From Cognatundibacterium jejuense (GTDB taxonomy: Bacteria; Pseudomonadota; Gammaproteobacteria; Burkholderiales; Burkholderiaceae_D), in assembly GCF_014284255.1 (NCBI RefSeq), contig NZ_JACOFV010000001.1, positions 310,001 to 374,000 on the forward strand: 64,000 bases of DNA, read 5' to 3'. A program made the position numbers and the translations under genes. The notes under the pieces are model-generated. The model searched no databases. It was not told where the DNA came from and saw nothing but the letters and a program-made list of their open reading frames with translations. This document shows positions 1 to 8,162 of the stretch, piece by piece. The stretch's first letter is position 1. The number at the start of each line of letters is the position of its first letter.

Positions 1-833
1 CTGGTCTGATAAAGAAAAACATTGCGCTTGAAGGTGGTGATATATCTTACTTATGTAGTAATACTGGGTCTCTCGTAAATCAATCTGGTGGCGTGCTGTT
101 GATGTTACACGGGTTTGGTGCGGAAAAAGACATCTGGTCTGGTTTTGCCAGACATTTGGCGACATCACTGCCTATGTTGATTCCGGATTTGCCCGGTCAT
201 GGTGAAAATAATCAGGATTTTGAGGTCGATTATTCGGTTCATAGCCAAGCCAACCGTGTGTATAAGTTATTACAGGCTCTTAATGTAAGCAAGGTTCATA
301 TTGTTGGTCATTCTATGGGGGGAGCAATCGCTTTGCGCCTCGCTCATCTATATCCAGAGATCGTCTCTTCGTTGGTCTTAATCAGTGCCGCTGGCGCTGA
401 AATCAAGCCTGGCGTCTTAGAGAATATCGTTGATAGCCGCGATCTGAATCCTTTGGTGGATGTTAAAAATAAGGAAGATTTTCAACGCTTAATAGAATTT
501 TGTATGAGTAAGCCGCCGTATGTGCCCAGGCCATTTTTTAATTTGCTTGCAGATAAAAAAATCGCACGTTTTGACATCGATAAAAAAATATTTGCCGATA
601 TCGCAGCAGATATTGACCAGAGTGGACATCTTGATAGTATCAAGGTGCCAGCGCTGATTATTTGGGGTGATCAGGATCAGATTTTGAATGTTGCCGACGC
701 AGATTATTTAAATCGACATTTAACAGGAAGTTATAAAATTATATTGCCGGGAATCGGGCACGTGCCAATAATGGAGGATCCGCGCCAAACCGCGCTCCAT
801 GCGAAATACTTTTTAGAGCATCTTGCGCTTTAA
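1..833 (+). CDS. alpha/beta-fold hydrolase, 5' end missing
   Basis: Serine hydrolase of the alpha/beta fold (MhpC/lipase-like). The reading frame stays open from the first bases of the window (frame beginning at base 3), so the N-terminus lies outside. The GTG at 93 is only an internal codon, and the residues before it look like a normal first beta strand. An HGFG oxyanion-type loop is followed by the nucleophile elbow GHSMGG, then WGDQDQ (acid) and GIGHVP (catalytic His), all in the usual order and spacing. The substrate cannot be read from the sequence. The stretch NPLVDVKNKEDF followed by PPYVPRPFF resembles the cap region of monoacylglycerol lipase-like enzymes. It ends 167 bases before the next gene. 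Function class is sure, substrate is not. Confidence 0.85.
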   Translation, partial: GLIKKNIALEGGDISYLCSNTGSLVNQSGGVLLMLHGFGAEKDIWSGFARHLATSLPMLIPDLPGHGENNQDFEVDYSVHSQANRVYKLLQALNVSKVHIVGHSMGGAIALRLAHLYPEIVSSLVLISAAGAEIKPGVLENIVDSRDLNPLVDVKNKEDFQRLIEFCMSKPPYVPRPFFNLLADKKIARFDIDKKIFADIAADIDQSGHLDSIKVPALIIWGDQDQILNVADADYLNRHLTGSYKIILPGIGHVPIMEDPRQTALHAKYFLEHLAL

Positions 834-1000
834 TCCGGTAGCACTTGTAGTTTCGTCGTTAATGGCATTTTTTTTGCTATTTTTTTCTGAATTTTGTATA
901 ACTGTGTAACAAATAGGCAATATGCCATTTCATTTTCGACGTACTACATAGAGAATGAAGCAGATCGCCATATTATTGCCTTACAAATTAGGAGTACAAG

Positions 1001-1708
1001 GTGTCAATTTCTTCATTGGGTGCCGGAAATTACCAGACCGTCGGTGCTTTAGGGGCAGCAACCAATACTGTATCGACTGCCACTGTCTCGCCCGCGTCTT
1101 CTGATAGCGTAGCCGCGACGTCAGCAACGTCATCATCGAGTGCAAACGGCAGTGCTTTGTCTGCTGCAATTGCGCAAGCTTTATCACAAATTAATCCAAA
1201 CATTGATTTGACGACTTTATTGTCATCGAGCGGCCAGCAGTCTTCGTCTAACTTTACCAGCAGCCTATTGAACGCTCTACCGGGGTTAGCTAAACAAAAT
1301 TCAGGTAATACTGATCTGTCGGCTTTGCTTGGTACTTCATCGGGTAGTACTGATAGCGTCAGTGGGGCGAATCTCGCACAGTTACTTGGTTTGTCTTCCG
1401 GACAGTCTTCTTCTGCGCCAGCACCGGTTAAGTTAGATAAGTCCAGTCCGACTTTTAGTCTGCAATCAAGCATTCAGCAATTGATTACGAATTTAGGAAA
1501 TAGCGGCGGTTCTTCTGATAGCTTGTTTGGAACAAGCAATGATTCATCTGGCTCCTCAGCATCAGCATTACAAAGCTCTTTCAATAGTCTAGTGAAGAGC
1601 AGTGGTGGCAATCCTCATCAAGCTGACCTTCAGTCCTTTTTGAAATTGGTTGCCGCCAATGTTGAGGGAAGTGTTTCGATAGGAAGTCTTTTTAGTACAA
1701 GCGCCTGA
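1001..1708 (+). CDS. Ser/Ala/Gly-rich low-complexity protein (MSISS type), unknown function
   Basis: I recognise no family. The start is GTG at 1001, preceded by AGGAG at 990-994. The 235-residue product has no cysteine, no signal peptide and no membrane segment. It is dominated by Ser, Gly, Ala, Asn and Thr, with short hydrophobic islands such as LLNALPGL, LAQLLGL and LQSFLKLV. It stands alone: its own strong terminator follows at 1781-1814. Its N-terminus (MSISS) and composition match the protein encoded at 5080-5646, which has a flagellar-type sigma-28 promoter. I see no good sigma-28 site in front of this one. A disordered, Ser-rich N-terminus is also typical of flagellar/type III export substrates, but that role is inference. 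Confidence 0.6.
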   Translation: MSISSLGAGNYQTVGALGAATNTVSTATVSPASSDSVAATSATSSSSANGSALSAAIAQALSQINPNIDLTTLLSSSGQQSSSNFTSSLLNALPGLAKQNSGNTDLSALLGTSSGSTDSVSGANLAQLLGLSSGQSSSAPAPVKLDKSSPTFSLQSSIQQLITNLGNSGGSSDSLFGTSNDSSGSSASALQSSFNSLVKSSGGNPHQADLQSFLKLVAANVEGSVSIGSLFSTSA

Positions 1709-1780
1709 TTGAATGTGTTGATTGTGGCGTTGGGTTAGCTTTAGATTCTTCATTGCTTATTGTTCTTTCTTAAATGAGAT

Positions 1781-1814
1781 AAGCCTGCAAATCTGAATTT
1801 GCAGGCTTTTTTTT
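1781..1814 (+). terminator. rho-independent terminator
   Basis: A perfect 12-bp stem (AAGCCTGCAAAT, loop CTGA, ATTTGCAGGCTT) runs directly into a run of eight or more T. It lies 73 bases after the Ser-rich gene ending at 1708 and separates it from the NfeD gene. Confidence 0.92.
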
Positions 1815-1999
1815 GTTTTCAGTCGTCTATTTTTGATCGCGTGGTCGTGCGCAACGGGCATGTTTGTATTGAAATGCTCACTACTTTTTAGTCCTGATAA
1901 TCTGACGATCACGGCTAAATTTTCAAAATATAACCGATGACTTCAGTCCCGTTAGGGATCATAATGTAATGCATTAAATATAATGATAAGGGGCAGGGT

Positions 2000-2440
2000 A
2001 TGAGCGCATGGATGACCTGGGCGGTGCTGGCTGGTGTGGTCGTTATCTTGGAATTATTTAGCGGAACTTTTTATCTGTTAATGATTTCATTAGGCATGAT
2101 TGCTGGGGCATTATCTGCCCTGATTGGTTTTGGCACTTCAGTTCAACTGATCGTGGCTGGCATTGTAGGATCAGTGGCGACGATAGCTTTGCACTCTAGT
2201 AAATATGGCTGGAAAGGGAATGTCGATGCGGCGCGAGATCCGAATGTGAATATGGATATAGGTCAGATTATCGAAGTGCCGCAATGGAATGAACAAGGAA
2301 ATGGGAATTTTACGGCGCGTGCTTCCTACCGTGGAGCAATGTGGGATGTGGAAATGCATCATGGAAGTGGTGAACCTGGACAATATGTGATTCAGGAAGT
2401 GCAAGGTAGTAAATTGATCGTCAAGCTATCAACAAGATAG
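2000..2440 (+). CDS. NfeD family membrane protein
   Basis: NfeD-type partner of stomatin-like proteins (short NfeD1b class, without the ClpP-like protease domain). The 146-residue chain starts with hydrophobic segments at about residues 5-25 and 28-65. A soluble C-terminal part of about 70 residues follows, with the pattern expected of the NfeD OB fold (GQIIEVPQWNEQGNG, then a conserved RGAMWDVE). The ATG at 2000 has AAGGGG at 1988-1993. It sits 66 bases before the SPFH gene at 2507, the usual NfeD-stomatin pairing, and the two are probably co-transcribed up to the terminator near 3500. Likely role is membrane microdomain organisation and membrane-protein quality control. Confidence 0.88.
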   Translation: MSAWMTWAVLAGVVVILELFSGTFYLLMISLGMIAGALSALIGFGTSVQLIVAGIVGSVATIALHSSKYGWKGNVDAARDPNVNMDIGQIIEVPQWNEQGNGNFTARASYRGAMWDVEMHHGSGEPGQYVIQEVQGSKLIVKLSTR

Positions 2441-2506
2441 GTTCTTTTTTGAAGTAAGAATTTAGTCGAGCTTGGTATAAATTTCAAATAACAATAAGGT
2501 GGATAT

Positions 2507-3457
2507 ATGGAAAGTATTGGTAGCGTTGCTCTGGTGCTGTTTGTGTTGGCCGTCGTTTTTGTCTTTAAAACGATTAACGTCGTGCCGCAACAGCACGCCT
2601 GGGTGGTTGAACGATTGGGTAAATATCACAGCACCTTAGGTCCTGGTTTGAATATCGTTGTACCGTTCATCGATCGTATTGCTTATAAACATATCTTGAA
2701 AGAGATCCCTCTGGATGTGCCGCCGCAAGTGTGTATTACCCGGGACAATACGCAATTGCAGGTCGATGGTATTTTATATTTCCAGATTACAGATGCGATG
2801 CGTGCTTCGTACGGCTCATCGAATTACATCGCCGCGATTACGCAATTAGCGCAGACGACGTTGCGTTCTGTGATCGGTAAAATGGAATTAGATAAAACTT
2901 TTGAAGAGCGCGATCACATTAATACTACGATTGTTAGTGCAATTGATGAGTCAGCTGCAAACTGGGGCGTCAAAGTTTTACGTTATGAAATCAAAGATCT
3001 GACGCCACCAAAAGAAATTTTGCATGCGATGCAGGCGCAAATTACCGCTGAACGCGAAAAACGTGCTTTGATTGCAGCTTCTGAAGGCCGAAAGCAAGAA
3101 CAAATTAATATCGCTACCGGTGAGCGCGAAGCGTCTATCGCCAAATCAGAAGGTGAAAAACAAGCGTCGATTAATCGTGCTCAAGGTCAGGCAGCGGCAA
3201 TTTTATCGATTGCTGAAGCAAGCGCTGAAGCGATACGTAAAACAGCAGCAGCGATTCAATCACCTGGCGGTGAAGATGCGGTGAATTTGAAGGTGGCAGA
3301 ACAATATGTTGCTGCTTTTGCGAATTTAGCGAAGACCAATAATTCCATCATCGTTCCTGCAAATCTGGGTGATATGAGCGGATTAATCGCAACGGCAATG
3401 CAAGTCGCCAAGTCTCAAAAAGGTGGTGTCGTTGAGGCACCAAAGCGAGTTAGCTAA
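2507..3457 (+). CDS. SPFH/band 7 (stomatin-like) protein
   Basis: Stomatin/slipin-like scaffold of the QmcA type, 316 residues. An N-terminal membrane segment (about 5-23) is followed by the SPFH core with VPQQHAWVVERLGKY and GPGLNIVVPFIDRI. After that comes a long Ala/Glu/Lys-rich coiled coil (about 185-250, repeated EGRKQEQ, EREASIAKSEGEKQ) that drives oligomerisation. The protein is known to associate with the membrane and to organise microdomains and FtsH-type proteolysis. It is the second gene of an NfeD-SPFH pair, with AAGGTGG ahead of its ATG and a terminator after it. Family assignment is secure, the partner complex is inferred. Confidence 0.93.
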   Translation: MESIGSVALVLFVLAVVFVFKTINVVPQQHAWVVERLGKYHSTLGPGLNIVVPFIDRIAYKHILKEIPLDVPPQVCITRDNTQLQVDGILYFQITDAMRASYGSSNYIAAITQLAQTTLRSVIGKMELDKTFEERDHINTTIVSAIDESAANWGVKVLRYEIKDLTPPKEILHAMQAQITAEREKRALIAASEGRKQEQINIATGEREASIAKSEGEKQASINRAQGQAAAILSIAEASAEAIRKTAAAIQSPGGEDAVNLKVAEQYVAAFANLAKTNNSIIVPANLGDMSGLIATAMQVAKSQKGGVVEAPKRVS

Positions 3458-3498
3458 CGCCTTCAAATATTCAGTTGATCTGATTTTGATATAAGAAG

Positions 3499-3532
3499 AG
3501 CGGCGCCAGAAATTTCTGGAGCCGCTTTTTTG
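3499..3532 (+). terminator. rho-independent terminator of the NfeD-SPFH pair
   Basis: A 12-bp stem with one mismatch (AGCGGCGCCAGA and TCTGGAGCCGCT around the loop AATT) is followed by six T. It begins 41 bases after the SPFH stop codon. The remaining 220 bases to 3756 show no gene that I can support. Confidence 0.9.
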
Positions 3533-3755
3533 TATTCACTACGAGTGTTTTAGAAGTACTTAGCAGTAGTGGCAGTTATAGATCGACGCTTGAAATTGCG
3601 ACAAAGTAGCATATCAAATTGACGATTTATCGGAGAATTTTTCTTGCAACTTTATAGCGCAAAAATCAGGAAAAAACGTATTTCTATCCAGTTTTTAAGC
3701 ACTCAGTTAGATAGCGTCGTACATGTTATCTGTGGCCGTATCTAACTAATTCATT

Positions 3756-4868
3756 TTATCGCGCGCCGATTTTCGTTTCGCCAAATAAGGCTTTTTGATC
3801 ACGCGGTTGAGAGCGCCAGTATTGTTTTGGTGCGTCTACTGATGCGCCAAGTTTGGCGGCAGCATGCCAAGGCCAGTGCGGATCGTACAAAATTCCACGG
3901 GCTATGCCTATCATATCTGCCTGACCATTGGCGACGATGCTTTCGGCTTGTTCGGCCTCGGTAATCAATCCGACAGCGATGACCGGCATCGAGGTGGTTT
4001 GTTTGATCTTGTCGGCAAATTCAACCTGGTAGCCAGGTATTAAAGGAATTTGCTGTAAAGGCGATACGCCACCACTTGATACATGGATGAATGAGCATCC
4101 ACGTTGTTCTAATGCTTTCGTAAACACGATACTTTGCTCAACATCCCAGCCACCTGTGACCCAGTCGCTGGCAGAAATGCGTATGCCTAGCGTGTAATTT
4201 TCTGGCAGTGCAGCTTTTACAGCATCAAAAACTTCTAACGGAAAACGCAGGCGATTTTCTAAGCTGCCGCCGTATTCATCGTCACGTTGGTTGGATAATG
4301 GAGATAAAAATTCATGCATCAGGTAGCCATGTGCAGCGTGCAGCTCTATGGCGTCGATACCAAGGCGATGTGCACGAATTGCAGCATCGACAAATGCTTG
4401 CTTGACCCGATCCAACCCTGTTTTATTTAGGGCCAAGGGCGGCGTTTCAGTTGGCCCATGCGGAATTGGCGAAGGAGCTACGGTTTCCCAGCCGCCATGA
4501 TCGGGAGAGATTAATTGTCCACCATCCCATGGCGCCTGGCTTGATGCCTTGCGACCTGCATGGGCGAGTTGAATCGCGATTGGCATCGTGGAATATTGGC
4601 GTATTGACGTCAATACTTTAGCAAATGCTGCTTCGGTTTCATCAGACCACAAACCTAAATCTGCGGGAGAAATTCTGCCTATCGGTTCCACGGCTGTTGC
4701 TTCAATGATTAATAAGCCAGCGCCTGAAAGAGACAGACCGCCGAGATGAATCAAATGCCAATCGGTGGCTTGGCCATCGACCGCTGAATATTGGCACATC
4801 GGGGCAATCACGATGCGGTTTTTTAATTTAAGATTTCCCAGTGAAATTGGGGAGAAAAGGGCGCTCAT
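3756..4868 (-). CDS. NADH:flavin oxidoreductase, old yellow enzyme (YqjM-like)
   Basis: FMN-dependent ene-reductase that reduces activated C=C bonds with NAD(P)H. It is 370 residues, as expected for the YqjM/XenA class. Visible marks are the N-terminal RIVIAPMCQYSA with the redox-tuning Cys of this class, AIQLAHAGRKA for flavin contact, ELHAAHGYLMHEFLSP with the two substrate-binding His residues, and SNQRDDEYGGSLENR. ISSGG/IAVG-type phosphate-binding strands lie near residues 265 and 315. It stands alone on the minus strand, flanked by a plus-strand operon and another minus-strand gene. The physiological substrate is unknown; quinones, enones or nitro compounds are typical of the class. Confidence 0.93.
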   Translation of the reverse strand: MSALFSPISLGNLKLKNRIVIAPMCQYSAVDGQATDWHLIHLGGLSLSGAGLLIIEATAVEPIGRISPADLGLWSDETEAAFAKVLTSIRQYSTMPIAIQLAHAGRKASSQAPWDGGQLISPDHGGWETVAPSPIPHGPTETPPLALNKTGLDRVKQAFVDAAIRAHRLGIDAIELHAAHGYLMHEFLSPLSNQRDDEYGGSLENRLRFPLEVFDAVKAALPENYTLGIRISASDWVTGGWDVEQSIVFTKALEQRGCSFIHVSSGGVSPLQQIPLIPGYQVEFADKIKQTTSMPVIAVGLITEAEQAESIVANGQADMIGIARGILYDPHWPWHAAAKLGASVDAPKQYWRSQPRDQKALFGETKIGAR

Positions 4869-5079
4869 TGTTCATTTTCCTATCATGGTGAGGTCAATGC
4901 AGATGCTTAACAAACATTGCAAGGTTCTCACGCATCATAAGATAAATTATTTTTACGTGCTGAAGGGCGCCAATTTTGAGTGTGCCTGAGTTTTTTTGAC
5001 AGGCAAGAAGAATGACACAAAAAACACGACTCAGATAACAATGGATTAACTCAAGCCCCTTTGTCCCTTTGTCCCCTCG

Positions 5080-5646
5080 TCAGGCAGTTGTTGAGATATT
5101 GCTGACGATGGAGAGGTTGAGGTTGTCCTGTGTCAAAGTGGCTGCCGCGGCAGGATTATTTTTAAGGGCATTTGCCCAATTGGTCGTTGTGTCAATCGAA
5201 CTATTGTTTTGCGATTGTCCAATGGCGGCATATAAGGCGGCATTTGGGTTGCTAGTATTTACTGGAGTACTGATACTTGCCAAAATTGCCTGATTTTGTG
5301 CCGCTTGAAGAGATGTTTGGGTTGAAGAATTGCTATTTGTGTTCGTTGAGTTCGAGCTTGATTTTGAGGTGTTTACGCCTGCATTCACAAATGAGCTCAA
5401 TAATCCAGATGCACTGTAGGTGTCATTGGACGACTGATTTCCATTAAGAAGGGAGACAATGCTCGACTCTGAAGCCAACGTGACTGCGGAATTCACTAAG
5501 CCTGCATTTGCCGTCGACGATATTGCCGCAGGCGCATTATTGGTGACAGTACTCGTCGTCGTGCTGGGCGTCGTCGCCGTGGGCGCACCCGAAGTACCCG
5601 TGCTGGCGCTGGCGAGTGGCGTTGCGGGTATGGATGAAATTGACAT
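5080..5646 (-). CDS. Ser/Thr/Asn-rich low-complexity protein under a sigma-28 type promoter
   Basis: I recognise no family. I chose the ATG at 5646, with AGGGGG seven bases ahead, over the TTG two codons upstream. The 188-residue product (MSISSIPATPL...) has no cysteine and no signal peptide. It is rich in Ser, Thr, Asn and Ala for its first 120 residues, then has a less repetitive tail with NPNAALYAAIGQ and a TNWANALKNNPAAAA stretch. The sequence at 5672-5698 is a close match to the FliA consensus, which ties the gene to late flagellar/chemotaxis expression. A filament- or motility-associated protein, perhaps exported by the flagellar apparatus, is the most economical guess. It shares N-terminus and composition with the protein at 1001-1708. 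Confidence 0.65.
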   Translation of the reverse strand: MSISSIPATPLASASTGTSGAPTATTPSTTTSTVTNNAPAAISSTANAGLVNSAVTLASESSIVSLLNGNQSSNDTYSASGLLSSFVNAGVNTSKSSSNSTNTNSNSSTQTSLQAAQNQAILASISTPVNTSNPNAALYAAIGQSQNNSSIDTTTNWANALKNNPAAAATLTQDNLNLSIVSNISTTA

Positions 5647-5671
5647 ATACAATCCCCCTTGTCTGCCTAAA

Positions 5672-5698
5672 TTATCGGCAACTTATTGTCCGACTTTA
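5672..5698 (-). promoter_or_regulatory. putative sigma-28 (FliA) promoter
   Basis: Read on the minus strand, TAAAGTCG is followed by exactly 11 bases and then GCCGATAA. The known FliA consensus is TAAAGTTT-N11-GCCGATAA, so the -10 is perfect, the spacing is perfect and the -35 differs at two positions. The -10 ends 25 bases before the ATG at 5646, leaving a short leader that holds the AGGGGG ribosome site. Confidence 0.8.
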
Positions 5699-5812
5699 GC
5701 TTTTTATGCGTTTTTTTCTGAAAATCTAAAAAAAGATTTGTATCGGCTTTTTAAGTAACTGGCAAAAAGCCGAAATTGAAAAATTTGTGTTCTGCTGTTA
5801 TTTTTTAACTGT

Positions 5813-5832
5813 GTTAATTTACGAAAATTAAC
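5813..5832. promoter_or_regulatory. 20-bp palindrome upstream of the MFS gene (candidate operator)
   Basis: GTTAATTT-ACGA-AAATTAAC is a perfect 8-bp inverted repeat with a 4-bp centre, in the 321-base gap (5647-5967) between the sigma-28-driven gene and the MFS gene at 5968. The gap is AT-rich. Apart from the sigma-28 promoter at its left end I see nothing else in it. No regulator gene is adjacent, so the binding protein is unknown. Confidence 0.4.
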
Positions 5833-5967
5833 GGAAATTTAGTTCTTTAGTGTTCGTTTGACGCAAATGGTGTTTATTTGCAATAAAGCCAATAGAGACA
5901 ATAAAGATCTAGGCTAGTGTGGCCTACACTGTCTCCTTGATGAATTTTAAGATATGGAAATATTGGT

Positions 5968-7269
5968 ATGAATGAAATAGTGAAGGTCATTGCTGCTCGT
6001 TTCCGATTTAGTTATGTGTGGATTATTGTTGGGATTATTTTTCTGGTTTTGCTTTCCGGGGCTGGTATCAGGGCGACACCAGCGATCATGATCCTTCCTT
6101 TGGAGCATGAATTTGGCTGGAGCCGTACAACGATTTCTTTGGTCATTTCGATCAATATTGCCTTGTATGGATTAATCGGTCCTTTTTCTGCTGCCGCCAT
6201 GCAAAGCTATGGTATTCGGCGCATGATTCTGGGGGCATTAGGGTTGCTCGCCATTGGAACCTTTTTTAGTACGTTCATGACATTGCCGTGGCATATGATG
6301 CTCGCGTGGGGTGTGGTGGTTGGTGCCGGTAGTGGTGTCGTTGCAAATACCTTAGCCGCAACTATCGTCGGGCGTTGGTTTGAAACGAGGCGTGGTCTGG
6401 CGATGGGGCTTTTGACTGCCAGTGCAGCGACTGGACAAATGGTATTTTTGCCCTTGATGGCGTATATGGTTGATCACGTCGGCTGGCGTGCAGTGGCATT
6501 GATGGTGTCTGCTGTGGCGGCACTCGCGATTCCTATGGTGGCATTGCTATTGCCTGAGCGTCCTGAGGATGTCGGTATGAAGCGTTACGGCCAAGTTGAC
6601 GACACGACGCAAAGTGCAATGACTGGCGGTAATCCATTCAAGGCGGCTTTCCAGGCATTGAAGCGCGCGGTCGGTATTCGTGATTTTTGGCTGTTGTTTT
6701 TCAGTTTTTTTGTTTGCGGTATGAGTACCAATGGGTACATCGGCGCGCATTTTATCGCTATGTGCAGTGACTACGGCATATTGGCTGTCGGCGGGGCGAG
6801 TATTCTGGCCACAATGGGTGTATTGGATTTGGTTGGGACAACTATGTCGGGCTGGTTATCAGATCGCTACAACGCGCGTGTACTTTTGTTCTGGTATTAC
6901 GGCTTACGTGGTGTGGCCTTGATTTTTCTGCCTCAGGCGTTTGGCCTGAGCTATTTTGGCTTGCCAATTTTTGCCATTATCTATGGCTTGGATTGGATTG
7001 CAACTGTGCCGCCGACCGTCAGATTGGCTAATGACGTGTTTGGAAGAGCTGCAGCGCCCATCATTTTTGGATGGGTAGTGGTCGGGCACCAATTGGGTGC
7101 TGCAAGTGCTGCTTTACTGGCAGGCTATATGCGCAATAGTCTGGGAAGCTACACCGCCTCGTCTATCATGATGGGTGTTGCTTGCATTGTAGCTGCCGTG
7201 ATGGTGTTGCGGATACACGGTCGCAAACAGGATAGTGATGATGCTATGCAAACAGCGGCCGTTGGATAA
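5968..7269 (+). CDS. MFS transporter, monocarboxylate-carrier-like
   Basis: Major facilitator superfamily carrier, 433 residues with about 12 hydrophobic segments and a soluble central loop near residues 205-230. The first half carries the ATPAIMILPLEHEFGWSR type of motif found in MCT/oxalate-formate-like carriers, and TIVGRWFETRRGLAMGL, a loop 4-5 signature of that branch. The equivalent in the second half is SGWLSDRYNARVLLFWYYGLRG. The substrate is probably an organic anion but cannot be decided from sequence. It is a single gene with a long AT-rich 5' region holding a palindrome at 5813-5832. Confidence 0.88.
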   Translation: MNEIVKVIAARFRFSYVWIIVGIIFLVLLSGAGIRATPAIMILPLEHEFGWSRTTISLVISINIALYGLIGPFSAAAMQSYGIRRMILGALGLLAIGTFFSTFMTLPWHMMLAWGVVVGAGSGVVANTLAATIVGRWFETRRGLAMGLLTASAATGQMVFLPLMAYMVDHVGWRAVALMVSAVAALAIPMVALLLPERPEDVGMKRYGQVDDTTQSAMTGGNPFKAAFQALKRAVGIRDFWLLFFSFFVCGMSTNGYIGAHFIAMCSDYGILAVGGASILATMGVLDLVGTTMSGWLSDRYNARVLLFWYYGLRGVALIFLPQAFGLSYFGLPIFAIIYGLDWIATVPPTVRLANDVFGRAAAPIIFGWVVVGHQLGAASAALLAGYMRNSLGSYTASSIMMGVACIVAAVMVLRIHGRKQDSDDAMQTAAVG

Positions 7270-7369
7270 AAGTCAAATTTAAGATGTGCTTATATTTTTT
7301 TAAAATAGCACTCGTTTTTTTCTGTCGCCAAGGCGCTCAAGGTTTCATGCATTGGCGGCGAGTCTCGTT

Positions 7370-7993
7370 CTAGCTTAATTCTATGATCTTCGCTTGGCAC
7401 ACCATATCAAGCACAATGTAGCTGGCGATAATCCATGCTTGTTGCGGCTTCTCTAAGCGTTGATCTAGGGTCTTGGTAAAGAATTGCATAGAGAGTTTAT
7501 CAACTCCGGCAAAGGGGTCGTCAAGCGCGATGACCGGACAGCCGACAGACAATGCGGCAGCCAACCAAACTTTGCGCCTGGTGCCCGTTGATAACATAAA
7601 AAACTGTTTTTCCAGATGTGGTGCAAGGCTTAATCCTTCGATCGCATGCTGGAGATTTTTTTCATGAAAGTCTGGATAGCTTTCTGCCAGAGTTGAGAGG
7701 TAAGTTTCTACGATCGCATTATCGAATTCGTGGCTATGCGCATCAACCCAAAACGCTTGTTTTCGGTAATCTACCGCATGTTGAATCGAATCAGTCTCAG
7801 CAATACACAACTCACCATTTGATATCGGCAATCTTCCTGTCAATAATTTGAGGAGGGTGGTTTTGCCGCATCCGTCGTCGCCTTGGATCAGCGTTATTCC
7901 TGGGTAAATTGTTGCAGACAAATCCGTAAATAATTTGTTTTCAGGATAATGAAAGCTTAGTTTGTTGATGGTCAATAGTGGTTCTTGTGACAT
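7370..7993 (-). CDS. orphan ABC-type ATPase subunit
   Basis: Cytoplasmic ATP-binding subunit, 207 residues, close to the size of CcmA-like ATPases. The Walker A is GDDGCGKTT (residues about 36-44), an unusual DD in place of the common PN/AS. The signature is LSTGTRRKVWLAAAL, where canonical proteins have LSGGQ. Walker B is VIALDDPFAGVD, with Asp in place of the usual catalytic Glu (DD instead of DE). The H-loop His is not obvious: the text there reads IIASYIV. No permease, binding protein or exporter gene is adjacent. It is either a poorly hydrolysing subunit working with a distant permease, or a regulatory ABC ATPase. Family is sure, function is not. Confidence 0.8.
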   Translation of the reverse strand: MSQEPLLTINKLSFHYPENKLFTDLSATIYPGITLIQGDDGCGKTTLLKLLTGRLPISNGELCIAETDSIQHAVDYRKQAFWVDAHSHEFDNAIVETYLSTLAESYPDFHEKNLQHAIEGLSLAPHLEKQFFMLSTGTRRKVWLAAALSVGCPVIALDDPFAGVDKLSMQFFTKTLDQRLEKPQQAWIIASYIVLDMVCQAKIIELS

Positions 7994-8162
7994 AAGAGTG
8001 GTTTTTTATTGAAGTACAGTGTTACCTTGGTTGATAATGAAATAAGTAAAAGCTTGCGTTGTCATCGCCAGACCGATAAAGTAAATACTACATTATTGGA
8101 TTGGTCTGTTTTCATATTGCTACTCATTCTTATCGCTTGTCCTTTTAATGAATTGATCGACT

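Noticed and set aside
950-1000. Possible sigma-28 site before the gene at 1001
   Set aside because: The best match (TAGA... GCCATATT) has the wrong spacing and a poor -10.
5050-5082. Short CCTTTGT duplication after the stop of the Ser/Thr gene
   Set aside because: Only two copies and no hairpin; not a repeat array or terminator.
8040-8100. Possible sigma-28 site (ACCGATAAAG) before the HD-GYP gene
   Set aside because: No TAAA element at the required distance.
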